Source: Mycolicibacterium brisbanense
GTDB taxonomy: Bacteria; Actinomycetota; Actinomycetes; Mycobacteriales; Mycobacteriaceae
Length of the DNA: 64,000 bases
Direction of reading: 5' to 3'
Assembly (NCBI RefSeq): GCF_001570425.1
Contig: NZ_BCSX01000064.1
Location: forward strand, 124,001-188,000
Shown: one piece after another, positions 1 through 7,521 of the stretch
Layout: the number at the start of each line of letters is the position of its first letter
How positions within the stretch are numbered: the first letter of the stretch is position 1
Program-made: the position numbers and the translations under genes
Notes under the pieces: model-generated
What the model saw: only the letters and a program-made list of their open reading frames with translations
Database searches by the model: none
What the model was told of the DNA's origin: nothing

Positions 1-434
1 ACCTCGGTGTCGACCGTCAGCCCGTAGCCGGACTTGCACTCGTTGGTGGTGGTGCCCGAGCGTCGCGACTCGGCGATCAGGCGCGCGACGTTGGCGCGCA
101 GCTCGTCGGTGCTCGCCGCGCGAGTGGCATTGACTGTCGTGTTGATTCCACCTGCACTGTAAGGCTTTCCGGCCATCCGGGCGGCGAACTCCGCGGACCG
201 GTCGCCGCTGAACACCAGGTGGCTGTGGCTGTCGACGAAACCGGGGATGACGGCGCGCCCGTCGGCGTCCACGCGATCGTCGGCGTCCGGTGCCCCGGCA
301 CGGGGCCCGACCCAGGCCACCACGCCGTCGTCGAAGACCATCGCGGCATCCTCGATCAGGCCGACCAGCCCGGCCTGTTGCGCCGGATCATTGGTGACGA
401 GTGCGCCGATGTTGTCGATCAGAAGACTACTCAT
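1..434 (-). CDS. hutI: imidazolonepropionase HutI (partial, C-terminus outside window)
   Basis: Third enzyme of histidine degradation: hydrolyses 4-imidazolone-5-propionate to N-formimino-L-glutamate in the cytosol. Reading leftward, the protein begins MSSLLIDNIGALVTND and the frame stays open to base 1, giving about 144 residues of a roughly 400-residue family. The metal-binding HxH of amidohydrolases is visible in the segment VDSHSHLVFSG, and the conserved KSGYGLT stretch lies close to the window edge. The ATG (434-432) overlaps the hutF stop codon (ATGA), so translation is probably coupled to hutF. It is the last visible gene of the left-going hut operon. The C-terminal part is not visible. 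Confidence 0.93.
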   Translation of the reverse strand, partial: MSSLLIDNIGALVTNDPAQQAGLVGLIEDAAMVFDDGVVAWVGPRAGAPDADDRVDADGRAVIPGFVDSHSHLVFSGDRSAEFAARMAGKPYSAGGINTTVNATRAASTDELRANVARLIAESRRSGTTTNECKSGYGLTVDTE

Positions 435-1762
435 GAGATCAAAGTCCTAATGGAATCATGAAGTGCGGCAGGCACATCGTCGATCTGGGTGTGCGAACGT
501 CGGTCCACCACCCGGCGGCCGCCGACCACCACATCGGTCACATCGGGGGCCGACGCGGCGAAAACCAAAGTCTCCAAGAGGGTTCCGGATTCCCAGCCGG
601 CCATGCGGACGGAGTCGAGCCCGACCGTGACGAAATCCGCGAGCGCACCTGCTTCCAGCCGGCCGGCCTCGGGCCAGCCCAGCGAAGCATGCCCGTCGGA
701 GGTGGCGGCGCGCATCAGCTCTGCCGCAGGCCAGTGCCCGCGCCGTTCGGTACGCAGCCGCTCGTCGAGTTCCATGCCGCGGGTTTCCTCGAAGATGTCC
801 ACGATGGCGTTGCTGTCGCTGCCCAGCGTCAGCGGGGTGCCCGCCGTTGCGAGATCCCGTGCCCGGCCGATGCCGTCGGCGAGGTCGCGTTCGGTGGTCG
901 GCGTCATACACACGTAGGTGCGCGAATCGGCCAGGGCGCTGACGTCGTCGTCGGTGAGATGGGTGGCGTGCACCGCGGTCGACAGCGATCCCAGCGCGCC
1001 GTGTTCAGCCAGCAGCTGGGTCGGGGTGCAGCCGTGTGCGGCCACGCAGGCCTCGTTCTCGGCCCGCTGCTCGGACATGTGGAAGTGCAGCGGCACACCG
1101 TGGCTCTTGGCCCAATCGGCGACAGTGCCGAGCTGATCTGCCGGCACGGCACGGACCGAGTGGATCGCGGCGCCGATGCGGGCCTGGGGTGTGGCGGTGA
1201 GCCGCTCGACCCGCTCGGCCCACGCCGCGGCGGTGCCGTCGGTGAACCGCACCTGCGGGCCTTGCAGCTCGGTGTCGAAACCGCCTGTCAGATAACACGC
1301 GTCGAGCAGGGTGATGCGGATACCGGCGTCGGCGGCCGCCGCGATGAGTGCCTCGCCCAACGCATTCGACTCGGGGTACGGCGTGCCGTCCGGGCGGTGG
1401 TGCACGTAGTGGAACTCGCCGACGCACGTGATGCCCGCGAGTGCCATCTCGGCATATGTCGCACGCGCGAGGGCGTGATACGAGTCCGGGTCCAGCCGTC
1501 CGGCCACGGCGTACATGTCCTCACGCCAGGTCCAGAACGTGCCGCCACCGCGGTGGGTGCGCCCGCGTAGCGCGCGGTGGAACGCGTGGCTGTGCGAGTT
1601 GGCCAGGCCCGGCACCGTCACGCCTGCCAGGTGGGTGGTGTCGGCCGGGCGATCCTGCCCTGCTGACACCGAAGTGATCCTGTCGCCGTCGACCTCGATG
1701 AGCACGCGGTCGCTGACCTGATCGCCGCCGAGCCAGGCGTAATCCGCGAAATACCGCGTCAC
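431..1762 (-). CDS. hutF: formimidoylglutamate deiminase HutF
   Basis: Amidohydrolase converting N-formimino-L-glutamate to N-formyl-L-glutamate and ammonia, the HutF branch of histidine degradation. 443 residues, normal length. Motifs: NSHSHAFHRALRGRTH (metal HxH) near residue 60, HFHMSEQ and HATHLTDDD in the middle, and TLGSDSNA for the metal-binding Asp. The GTG start (1762-1760) is chosen because it overlaps the stop of the upstream M20 gene (GTGA) and begins directly with VTRYFADYAWLGG; a longer open frame upstream only reads through the M20 gene. It sits between the M20 amidohydrolase and hutI in a tightly packed operon. The product N-formylglutamate needs a deformylase; no HutG-type gene is visible. 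Confidence 0.93.
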   Translation of the reverse strand: MTRYFADYAWLGGDQVSDRVLIEVDGDRITSVSAGQDRPADTTHLAGVTVPGLANSHSHAFHRALRGRTHRGGGTFWTWREDMYAVAGRLDPDSYHALARATYAEMALAGITCVGEFHYVHHRPDGTPYPESNALGEALIAAAADAGIRITLLDACYLTGGFDTELQGPQVRFTDGTAAAWAERVERLTATPQARIGAAIHSVRAVPADQLGTVADWAKSHGVPLHFHMSEQRAENEACVAAHGCTPTQLLAEHGALGSLSTAVHATHLTDDDVSALADSRTYVCMTPTTERDLADGIGRARDLATAGTPLTLGSDSNAIVDIFEETRGMELDERLRTERRGHWPAAELMRAATSDGHASLGWPEAGRLEAGALADFVTVGLDSVRMAGWESGTLLETLVFAASAPDVTDVVVGGRRVVDRRSHTQIDDVPAALHDSIRTLIS

Positions 1763-2973
1763 TGGCTCACCAACTCTTTCAGCACCTTGGTCAGCGCAAC
1801 CACTCCGGCCACGCAGTCGTCGTCGGAGGCGTCTTCCACCGGGCTGTGACTCACCCCGGTTGGATTGCGCACGAACAGCATCGCCGTCGGCACGTGGGCC
1901 GACAGGATCCCGGCGTCGTGGCCCGCTCCGGTGGGCAACTGGGGCGCGCCGTCGAGCAGCGCGCTGATGCGGTCCCGCAGCGCGTCGTCGAAACCGACGA
2001 CAGGCGAATACGATTCGCGCGTCACCGTGCACGTGGCACCGTGCTCGGCGGCCGCCTCCTCGCCGACCGCGGTGACCTCGGAAACCAATTTCTCCAGCAC
2101 GGTGTCATCGGCGGCGCGGGCGTCCAGCCAACCGTGCACGGCCGACGGAATCGCGTTGACGCCGTTGGGGATCACCAGGACCTTGCCGAAGGTGGCGAGC
2201 GCCCCGGTGCGGGTGGCGGTGTCACGGGCGGCCAGCACGCTGGCCGCGAACGGCAACATGGGGTCGACGCGATCGTCCACCCGGGTGGTGCCGGCATGGT
2301 TTGCCTCGCCGAGAAATTCGAACCGCCACCGGCCGTGCGGCCAGATGGCTGTCGCGACCCCGACCGCGGCGTCCATGTCCACCAGTGCCCGGCCCTGTTC
2401 GACATGGAGTTCCACGAACACCCCGATGCGCTCCAGCGCCTGCTCGTCGCGGCCCAGCCGCGCGGGATCCACCCCGGCCGCGTGCATCGCGTCGCCCAGG
2501 GTGACGCCGTCGGCGTCCTTGAGCCCGCGCGCCCGGTCGGGTTCGATCGCGCCGGTCAGCAGCCGACTGCCCATACACGCGACGCCGAACCGGGCGCCCT
2601 CCTCGTCGGCGAAATTGGTGACCGCCAGCGAGCGCGTGGGTTCGACGCCCTGCGCACGCAGTTCGTCGACAGCCAGAAAGGCCGAAACCACGCCCAGCGG
2701 ACCGTCATACGCGCCGCCGTCGGGCACGCTGTCGAGATGGCTTCCGGTCACCACCGAGCCGGCACGGGGTTCGCCCCACCACGCCCACTGGTTCCCGTTG
2801 CGGTCCTCCTCGTAGACCAGCCCGCGCTGCTTGGCCTGGTCGATGAACCAGGCTCGCAGCTCGCCGTCGGCCGCGTTCCAGGCGAACCGGCGGTAACCAC
2901 CGCTGCCCGGGTCACGGCCGATCGGCGCGAGCGACGCCCACAGCGAGACAAACCTGTCCTTGAGCGGCGGCAT
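1759..2973 (-). CDS. M20-family amidohydrolase (allantoate amidohydrolase / carbamoylase type) of the hut operon
   Basis: Metal-dependent M20 hydantoinase/carbamoylase family amidase, 404 residues, normal length. Family motifs: GSHLDSVPDGGAYDG (metal His and Asp), NFADEEGARFG (catalytic Glu pair), ELHVEQG, GEANHAGTTRVDDR (dimerisation domain) and GAGHDAG plus FVRNPTGVSHSP near the C-terminus. ATG 2973-2971 shares one base with the hutU stop, and its own stop overlaps hutF, so it is translated as part of the hut operon. Relatives are usually annotated allantoate amidohydrolase or N-carbamoyl amino acid hydrolase. From memory the same hutU - M20 - hutF - hutI order occurs in Streptomyces. My inference is that it removes the formyl group from N-formylglutamate in place of HutG; this is not shown by sequence alone. 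Confidence 0.85.
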   Translation of the reverse strand: MPPLKDRFVSLWASLAPIGRDPGSGGYRRFAWNAADGELRAWFIDQAKQRGLVYEEDRNGNQWAWWGEPRAGSVVTGSHLDSVPDGGAYDGPLGVVSAFLAVDELRAQGVEPTRSLAVTNFADEEGARFGVACMGSRLLTGAIEPDRARGLKDADGVTLGDAMHAAGVDPARLGRDEQALERIGVFVELHVEQGRALVDMDAAVGVATAIWPHGRWRFEFLGEANHAGTTRVDDRVDPMLPFAASVLAARDTATRTGALATFGKVLVIPNGVNAIPSAVHGWLDARAADDTVLEKLVSEVTAVGEEAAAEHGATCTVTRESYSPVVGFDDALRDRISALLDGAPQLPTGAGHDAGILSAHVPTAMLFVRNPTGVSHSPVEDASDDDCVAGVVALTKVLKELVSQ

Positions 2974-4628
2974 CAGCTCTCCTGCATGGGGATTCGGACG
3001 CCGCGTTCCTTCGCGACTTCCTCGGCCCGCTCGTAGCCGGCATCGACGTGACGGATCACGCCCATGCCGGGGTCGTTGGTCAGCAGGCGGGAAAGCTTCT
3101 GTGCCGCAAGCTCGGTCCCGTCGGCGACACCGACCTGCCCGGCGTGGATGGACCGGCCGATGCCGACTCCGCCGCCGTGGTGGATCGACACCCACGCCGC
3201 ACCGGATGATGTGGCGGTCAGGGCGTTGAGCAGCGGCCAGTCGGCGATCGCATCGGATCCGTCGAGCATCGACTCGGTCTCGCGGTAGGGGCTGGCCACC
3301 GAACCGCAGTCGAGGTGGTCGCGGCCGATGACGATCGGGGCCGACACCTTGCCGCTGGCCACCAGATCGTTGAACAGCACGCCGGCCTTGTCGCGTTCGC
3401 CGTAGCCCAGCCAGCAGATCCGGGCGGGCAGGCCCTGGAACGCGATGCGCTCGCGGGCGCCGCGCATCCACTTGTGCAGGCGGTCGTCGTCCGGGAACAG
3501 GTCCATGATGGCCTTGTCCGTGGTGTAGATGTCCTCCGGATCGCCCGAGAGCGCGACCCAGCGGAACGGGCCCTTGCCCTCGCAGAACAGCGGTCGGATG
3601 TAAGCGGGGACGAAACCGGGGAATTCGAAGGCCCGTTCGTAACCGCCGAGGCGGGCTTCGTCGCGGATCGAGTTGCCGTAGTCGAAGACCTCGGCGCCGC
3701 CGTCCTGGAACTCGACCATGGCTTTGACCTGTGTCGCCATGGATTCGCGGGCCCGGTCGGTGAATTCGTCGGGCTTCTTCTCGGCGTAGTCGTGCCAGTC
3801 GTCGAGGTCGATGCCCTCGGGCAGGTAGGACAGCGGATCGTGGGCGCTGGTCTGGTCGGTGACGAGGTCGATCGGTACGCCGCGGCGCAGCAGTTCGGGG
3901 AAGATCGTGGCGGCGTTGCCGACGACGCCGATCGACCAGGCCCGCTTGTTGGTCCTGGCGTCGACGGCCTTCTTGATCGCGTCCTCGAGATCGTCGGCGA
4001 CCTCGTCGAGGTAGCGGTGCTCGACGCGGCGGCGCAGGCGCGCCTCGTCGACGTCCACGATCAGGCAGGCACCGCCGTTGAGGGTCACCGCGAGGGGCTG
4101 GGCACCGCCCATGCCCCCGCAACCGCCGGTCAGCGTCAGGGTCCCGGCGAGGGTGCCGCCGAAGCGTTTTTCCGCTGCCGCGGCGAAGGTTTCGTAGGTG
4201 CCCTGGACGATGCCCTGGGTGCCGATGTAGATCCAGGATCCCGCAGTCATCTGCCCGTACATCGTCAGCCCGAGGTTCTCCAACCGCCGGAATTCGGGCC
4301 AGGTGGCCCAGTCGCCGACCAGGTTCGAGTTGGCGATCAGCACGCGCGGTGCCCATTCATGGGTCTGCCACACGCCGACCGGCTTGCCGGATTGCACCAG
4401 CATCGTCTCGTCGGGTGCCAGGGTCTCCAGGGTGCGCACCATGGCGTCGAAACAGGCCCAGTTGCGCGCGGCGCGCCCGGTGCCGCCGTAGACGACGAGG
4501 TCGTCCGGACGTTCGGCGTTCTCCGGATCCAGGTTGTTCATCAGCATGCGCAGCGGCGCTTCGGTATACCAGCTGCGGGCGGTGCGCGTGGTGCCGCGAG
4601 GGGCACGTACGGGACGGGCGCCTTCCAT
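2973..4628 (-). CDS. hutU: urocanate hydratase HutU
   Basis: Urocanase: NAD-dependent hydration of trans-urocanate to imidazolonepropionate, second step of histidine degradation. 551 residues, normal for the family. Recognisable blocks: VYGGTGRAARNW near the N-terminus, TGGCGGMGGAQPLA (glycine-rich NAD-binding region), the active-site cysteine segment ARICWLGYGERD, GRDHLDCGSVASP, and WVSIHHGGGVGIG. ATG at 4628 is preceded by AAGGGAGAATC, a good ribosome binding site. It is the first gene of the left-going operon hutU - M20 - hutF - hutI, and its stop overlaps the next ATG. Confidence 0.97.
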   Translation of the reverse strand: MEGARPVRAPRGTTRTARSWYTEAPLRMLMNNLDPENAERPDDLVVYGGTGRAARNWACFDAMVRTLETLAPDETMLVQSGKPVGVWQTHEWAPRVLIANSNLVGDWATWPEFRRLENLGLTMYGQMTAGSWIYIGTQGIVQGTYETFAAAAEKRFGGTLAGTLTLTGGCGGMGGAQPLAVTLNGGACLIVDVDEARLRRRVEHRYLDEVADDLEDAIKKAVDARTNKRAWSIGVVGNAATIFPELLRRGVPIDLVTDQTSAHDPLSYLPEGIDLDDWHDYAEKKPDEFTDRARESMATQVKAMVEFQDGGAEVFDYGNSIRDEARLGGYERAFEFPGFVPAYIRPLFCEGKGPFRWVALSGDPEDIYTTDKAIMDLFPDDDRLHKWMRGARERIAFQGLPARICWLGYGERDKAGVLFNDLVASGKVSAPIVIGRDHLDCGSVASPYRETESMLDGSDAIADWPLLNALTATSSGAAWVSIHHGGGVGIGRSIHAGQVGVADGTELAAQKLSRLLTNDPGMGVIRHVDAGYERAEEVAKERGVRIPMQES

Positions 4629-4668
4629 TGGATTCTCCCTTGAATATCGAAATGGGTTGGTGGAGTGG

Positions 4669-5538
4669 CTAATCGAGAAACAGGTTGCGATCTGCCGCGC
4701 GCTGGTCGAACTCTTCGAGCCACCGCTGACCGTGTTCGGGCAGCGCCTCCGTGAGCGCGTGAAGCAAGCTCATGGTCAGCGCCATCGGCGCGACGGTGGA
4801 ATCGAAGGTCAGTGTCGGGGCGACGGGCGCGGCGAGCAGATCGTCGACTTCGCCTGCCAGCGGGCACAGCGGGCTGTCGGTGATCAGGGCGACTCGCAGC
4901 CCGAGGGTGCGGGCGAACTGAATGGACTCCTGCAGGGCGCGCGGGTAGCGCGGCAGGCCGAAGGCCAGAAGCCACGTCGCACCCGCGGCGCGGGCGTTGA
5001 CCAGGACATCGTCGCCGTCCGAGCCGGCCGGAACCGACCGGACGTCGGGGTGCACCTTCGCGGCGAAGTGGACGAAGATGTCGGCGAACGGCTTGGACAC
5101 CCGCAGCCCGAGCACCGGCAGCGGCCGCGATTCGGCGAGGTAGCTGCCGATCCGGTCGATCCGTTCGCCCGCCCATGGGCTGGACGCGAGCTCGGCGAGG
5201 TTCGCGGTCTCCGCGGCGATCAGGCGCCGTAGCGCGCTGACCGAGTCGGCTTCGGTGGTGCTGCCGCGCAGTTGCTCCTGCACTTGAGCCCTGGCCTGTT
5301 CGCGCAGCTCAGGGTAGCCGTCGAAGCCCAGGGCTGAGGCGAAGCGGCTGACCGTCGGCTGGCTGACGCCCGAGCGGCGGCCGAGCTCCTCGGCGCTGAG
5401 CCACACCGCTTCCTCGGGGTGGTCGAGCAGAAAACCCGCCACGCGTCGCTGCGCGGGAGACAGCTGACGGCCTTCGATCAGCATGTTGAGCCAGCGCCGC
5501 ACGCTGGCGGCAGCTGCCGGTGTCTGCCCTATCGGCAT
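4669..5538 (-). CDS. RpiR/MurR-family transcriptional regulator, likely hut regulator
   Basis: 289-residue regulator with an N-terminal RpiR helix-turn-helix (SAEELGRRSGVSQPTVSRF, about residues 50-70) followed by a C-terminal SIS (sugar isomerase) fold of about 130 residues (PVLGLRVSKPFADIF, TWLLAFGLPRYPRALQESI, VALITDSPLCPLA). SIS domains bind small effectors, usually phosphosugars. Here the position between hutU and divergent hutH argues for a histidine-pathway effector such as urocanate (inference). I chose ATG 5538 (MPIGQTPAAA), preceded by GAGGGA; a longer frame to 5661 lacks a convincing start. It lies 40 bp upstream of hutU in the same direction and could be co-transcribed with it. 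Confidence 0.85.
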   Translation of the reverse strand: MPIGQTPAAAASVRRWLNMLIEGRQLSPAQRRVAGFLLDHPEEAVWLSAEELGRRSGVSQPTVSRFASALGFDGYPELREQARAQVQEQLRGSTTEADSVSALRRLIAAETANLAELASSPWAGERIDRIGSYLAESRPLPVLGLRVSKPFADIFVHFAAKVHPDVRSVPAGSDGDDVLVNARAAGATWLLAFGLPRYPRALQESIQFARTLGLRVALITDSPLCPLAGEVDDLLAAPVAPTLTFDSTVAPMALTMSLLHALTEALPEHGQRWLEEFDQRAADRNLFLD

Positions 5539-5847
5539 CGTCCCTCGATTCGACGGTGTTAGCCCAAAAATGTGCTCCCTGAATGAAGACCTGTCAAGCC
5601 CCGTCATCAATATCAAGTGAATAGTCACCCTAACTGGAAAACGAACACTTGCTGTATTCATTCATCGCGTTGTAGCGTGCTTTCGCAGCACCCGCCGGAG
5701 TCCTCGGCACAGAATCGGGGCGCTCGCGGCTGCTCCTCGGTTCGACGGCGACCAAAATCGCCCGCAACTCACCGGTGCCGGTCATCGTGGTTCCGTGACG
5801 ACGCCGCAAACCCATCCAGGTTCCAGCAGCACAGTAGGGAGAATCAG
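5539..5847. promoter_or_regulatory. divergent control region between the RpiR regulator and hutH
   Basis: A 309-bp non-coding stretch separating the left-going hut operon from right-going hutH. It contains TGAATGAA at 5580-5587 and its exact inverse TTCATTCA at 5657-5664, which could be operator half-sites for the RpiR protein. Possible hutH promoter: TTGCTG (5649-5654), 18 bp, TAGCGT (5673-5678), fitting the loose mycobacterial TANNNT -10. A small GTGA-atag-TCAC inverted repeat occurs near 5617-5628. AGTAGGGAGAATC just before 5848 is the hutH ribosome binding site. All regulatory assignments are inference. Confidence 0.4.
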
Positions 5848-7419
5848 ATGAACAGCACGCCGCCCCGGGTCACCGTTGGCCGGGGACCGGTTTCGGAAGC
5901 TGATGTGGTTGCCGTGGCCCGGCATGGGGCCGGCGTGGAGCTCGGCAGCGACGCACTTGCCGCGATCGCGGAGGCGCGTGCCGTCGTCGACGCCCTCGCC
6001 CACGACGTCAAACCGCACTACGGCGTGTCGACGGGTTTCGGTGCGCTGGCCAGCGTGCACATCCCACTCGAGCAGCGAGTCCAGTTGCAGCGGTCCCTGA
6101 TCCGATCGCATGCCGCCGGCTCCGGACCCGAAGTGGAACGTGAGGTGGTCCGCGCCCTCATGCTGCTGCGGCTCTCGACCCTGGCCACCGGCCGGACGGG
6201 TGTACAGCTCAAGGCCGCCGCGACCATCGCTGCCCTGCTCGATGCCGGCATCACACCCGTTGTGCGGGAGTACGGTTCGCTGGGCTGCTCGGGCGATCTG
6301 GCGCCCCTGGCCCACTGCGCGTTGGCGCTCCTCGGTGAGGGCGACGTGCGTGATGCCGCAGGCAATCTGCGTGAGTCCGCCGACGCGATGCGCGAGGCAG
6401 GCATCGAACCGATCGAGCCCGCCGAGAAGGACGGTCTCGCGCTCATCAACGGCACCGACGGCATGCTCGGCATGCTGCTGTTGGCCTGCCACGACTTCGA
6501 CATGCTGCTGCGCTGTGCGGATCTGACGGCTGCCATGAGCGTCGAGGCCATGCTGGGCACCGACCGGGTGTTCGCGGCCGATCTGCAGGCCTTGCGTCCG
6601 CAGCCGGGCCAGGCCGTGGCCGCGGCGAATATGCGTGCGCTGCTGGCGAATTCGCCCATCGTCGCAAGCCACGTCGGCCCTGACTGCACGTATGTCCAGG
6701 ACGCCTACTCGATGCGGTGCGCACCCCAGGTCGCCGGGGCCGCCCGCGACACCCTGGCCCACGCCCGCAGGATCGCCGGCTACGAGCTGGCCTCGGCCGT
6801 CGACAACCCGGTCGTCACGCTCGACGGCCGCGTGGAATCCAACGGCAACTTCCACGGTGCGCCCGTCGCCTACGTGCTGGACTTCCTGGCCATCGCCGTC
6901 GCCGATCTGGCCTCGATCAGTGAACGACGCACCGATCGCATGCTCGACGTGGCGCGGTCACGTGGGCTGCCGCCGTTCCTGGCGCACGACGCGGGCGTCG
7001 ACTCGGGGCACATGATCGCGCAGTACACCCAGGCCGCGATCGTCTCGGAGCTCAAGCGCCTGGCAGTGCCTGCCAGTGTCGACTCCATCCCGTCGAGCGC
7101 GATGCAGGAGGACCACGTCTCGATGGGATGGTCGGCGGCCCGCAAACTGCGGCTGGCGCTCGACGGGCTGACCCGCGTGCTCGCCGTCGAATTGCTCACC
7201 GCGGCACGCGCCATCGACCTGCGCGCCCCGCTGCAGCCAGGGCCCGCCACCGGCGCCGTCGTCGCCGCGCTGCGCGAAACCGTGCCGGGTCCGGGGCAGG
7301 ACCGCTTCCTGTCCCGCGAGGTCGAGGCGGCCGTGGAGTTCGTCCGCAGCGGGGCCGCGGTGGCTGCGGCGAACTCGGCACTGCCGGAGCCCTTGCAGGG
7401 CGTCTCGGCCGAACACTGA
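5848..7419 (+). CDS. hutH: histidine ammonia-lyase HutH
   Basis: Histidase: non-oxidative deamination of L-histidine to trans-urocanate and ammonia, entry step of the hut pathway; cytosolic homotetramer in the family. 523 residues, normal length. ATG 5848 follows AGTAGGGAGAATC and begins MNSTPPRVTVGRGPVS, correct for the family; the longer upstream frame is not needed. Motifs: HYGVSTGFGALAS, the MIO region YGSLGCSGDLAPLAH, LINGTDGML, QDAYSMRCAPQV, DNPVV and GNFHGAPVAY. The MIO-forming triplet is Cys147-Ser148-Gly149 instead of the common Ala-Ser-Gly. Divergent from the rest of the hut genes. Confidence 0.96.
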   Translation: MNSTPPRVTVGRGPVSEADVVAVARHGAGVELGSDALAAIAEARAVVDALAHDVKPHYGVSTGFGALASVHIPLEQRVQLQRSLIRSHAAGSGPEVEREVVRALMLLRLSTLATGRTGVQLKAAATIAALLDAGITPVVREYGSLGCSGDLAPLAHCALALLGEGDVRDAAGNLRESADAMREAGIEPIEPAEKDGLALINGTDGMLGMLLLACHDFDMLLRCADLTAAMSVEAMLGTDRVFAADLQALRPQPGQAVAAANMRALLANSPIVASHVGPDCTYVQDAYSMRCAPQVAGAARDTLAHARRIAGYELASAVDNPVVTLDGRVESNGNFHGAPVAYVLDFLAIAVADLASISERRTDRMLDVARSRGLPPFLAHDAGVDSGHMIAQYTQAAIVSELKRLAVPASVDSIPSSAMQEDHVSMGWSAARKLRLALDGLTRVLAVELLTAARAIDLRAPLQPGPATGAVVAALRETVPGPGQDRFLSREVEAAVEFVRSGAAVAAANSALPEPLQGVSAEH

Positions 7420-7483
7420 GGTCAGCTCCTCACATACCGCCCGCCAGGGCCGTGAGCACACCGTGATGGGCGCTTCACACAGC

Positions 7484-7504
7484 GCGACATTGCGGCAATA
7501 TCGC
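7484..7504. promoter_or_regulatory. near-palindrome just upstream of nirB
   Basis: GCGACATTGC, one base, GCAATATCGC: two 10-bp arms with a single mismatch, ending 17 bp before the nirB start. The position overlaps where the transcription start or core promoter should be, so it could be an operator for NnaR or another nitrogen regulator. The binding protein is unknown and this is inference. I do not see a good GlnR box (GTnAC-n6-GnAAC) between hutH and nirB. Confidence 0.35.
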
Positions 7505-7521
7505 GTTCCTAACCTCGCGGT

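Noticed and set aside
3315..4643. Long plus-strand frame (442 codons) opposite hutU
   Set aside because: It is the antisense shadow of urocanase, with repetitive Val/Gly/Asp composition and no domain; hutU on the other strand is unmistakable.
5782..6855. Minus-strand frame opposite hutH
   Set aside because: Antisense of hutH; no ribosome binding site or motif.
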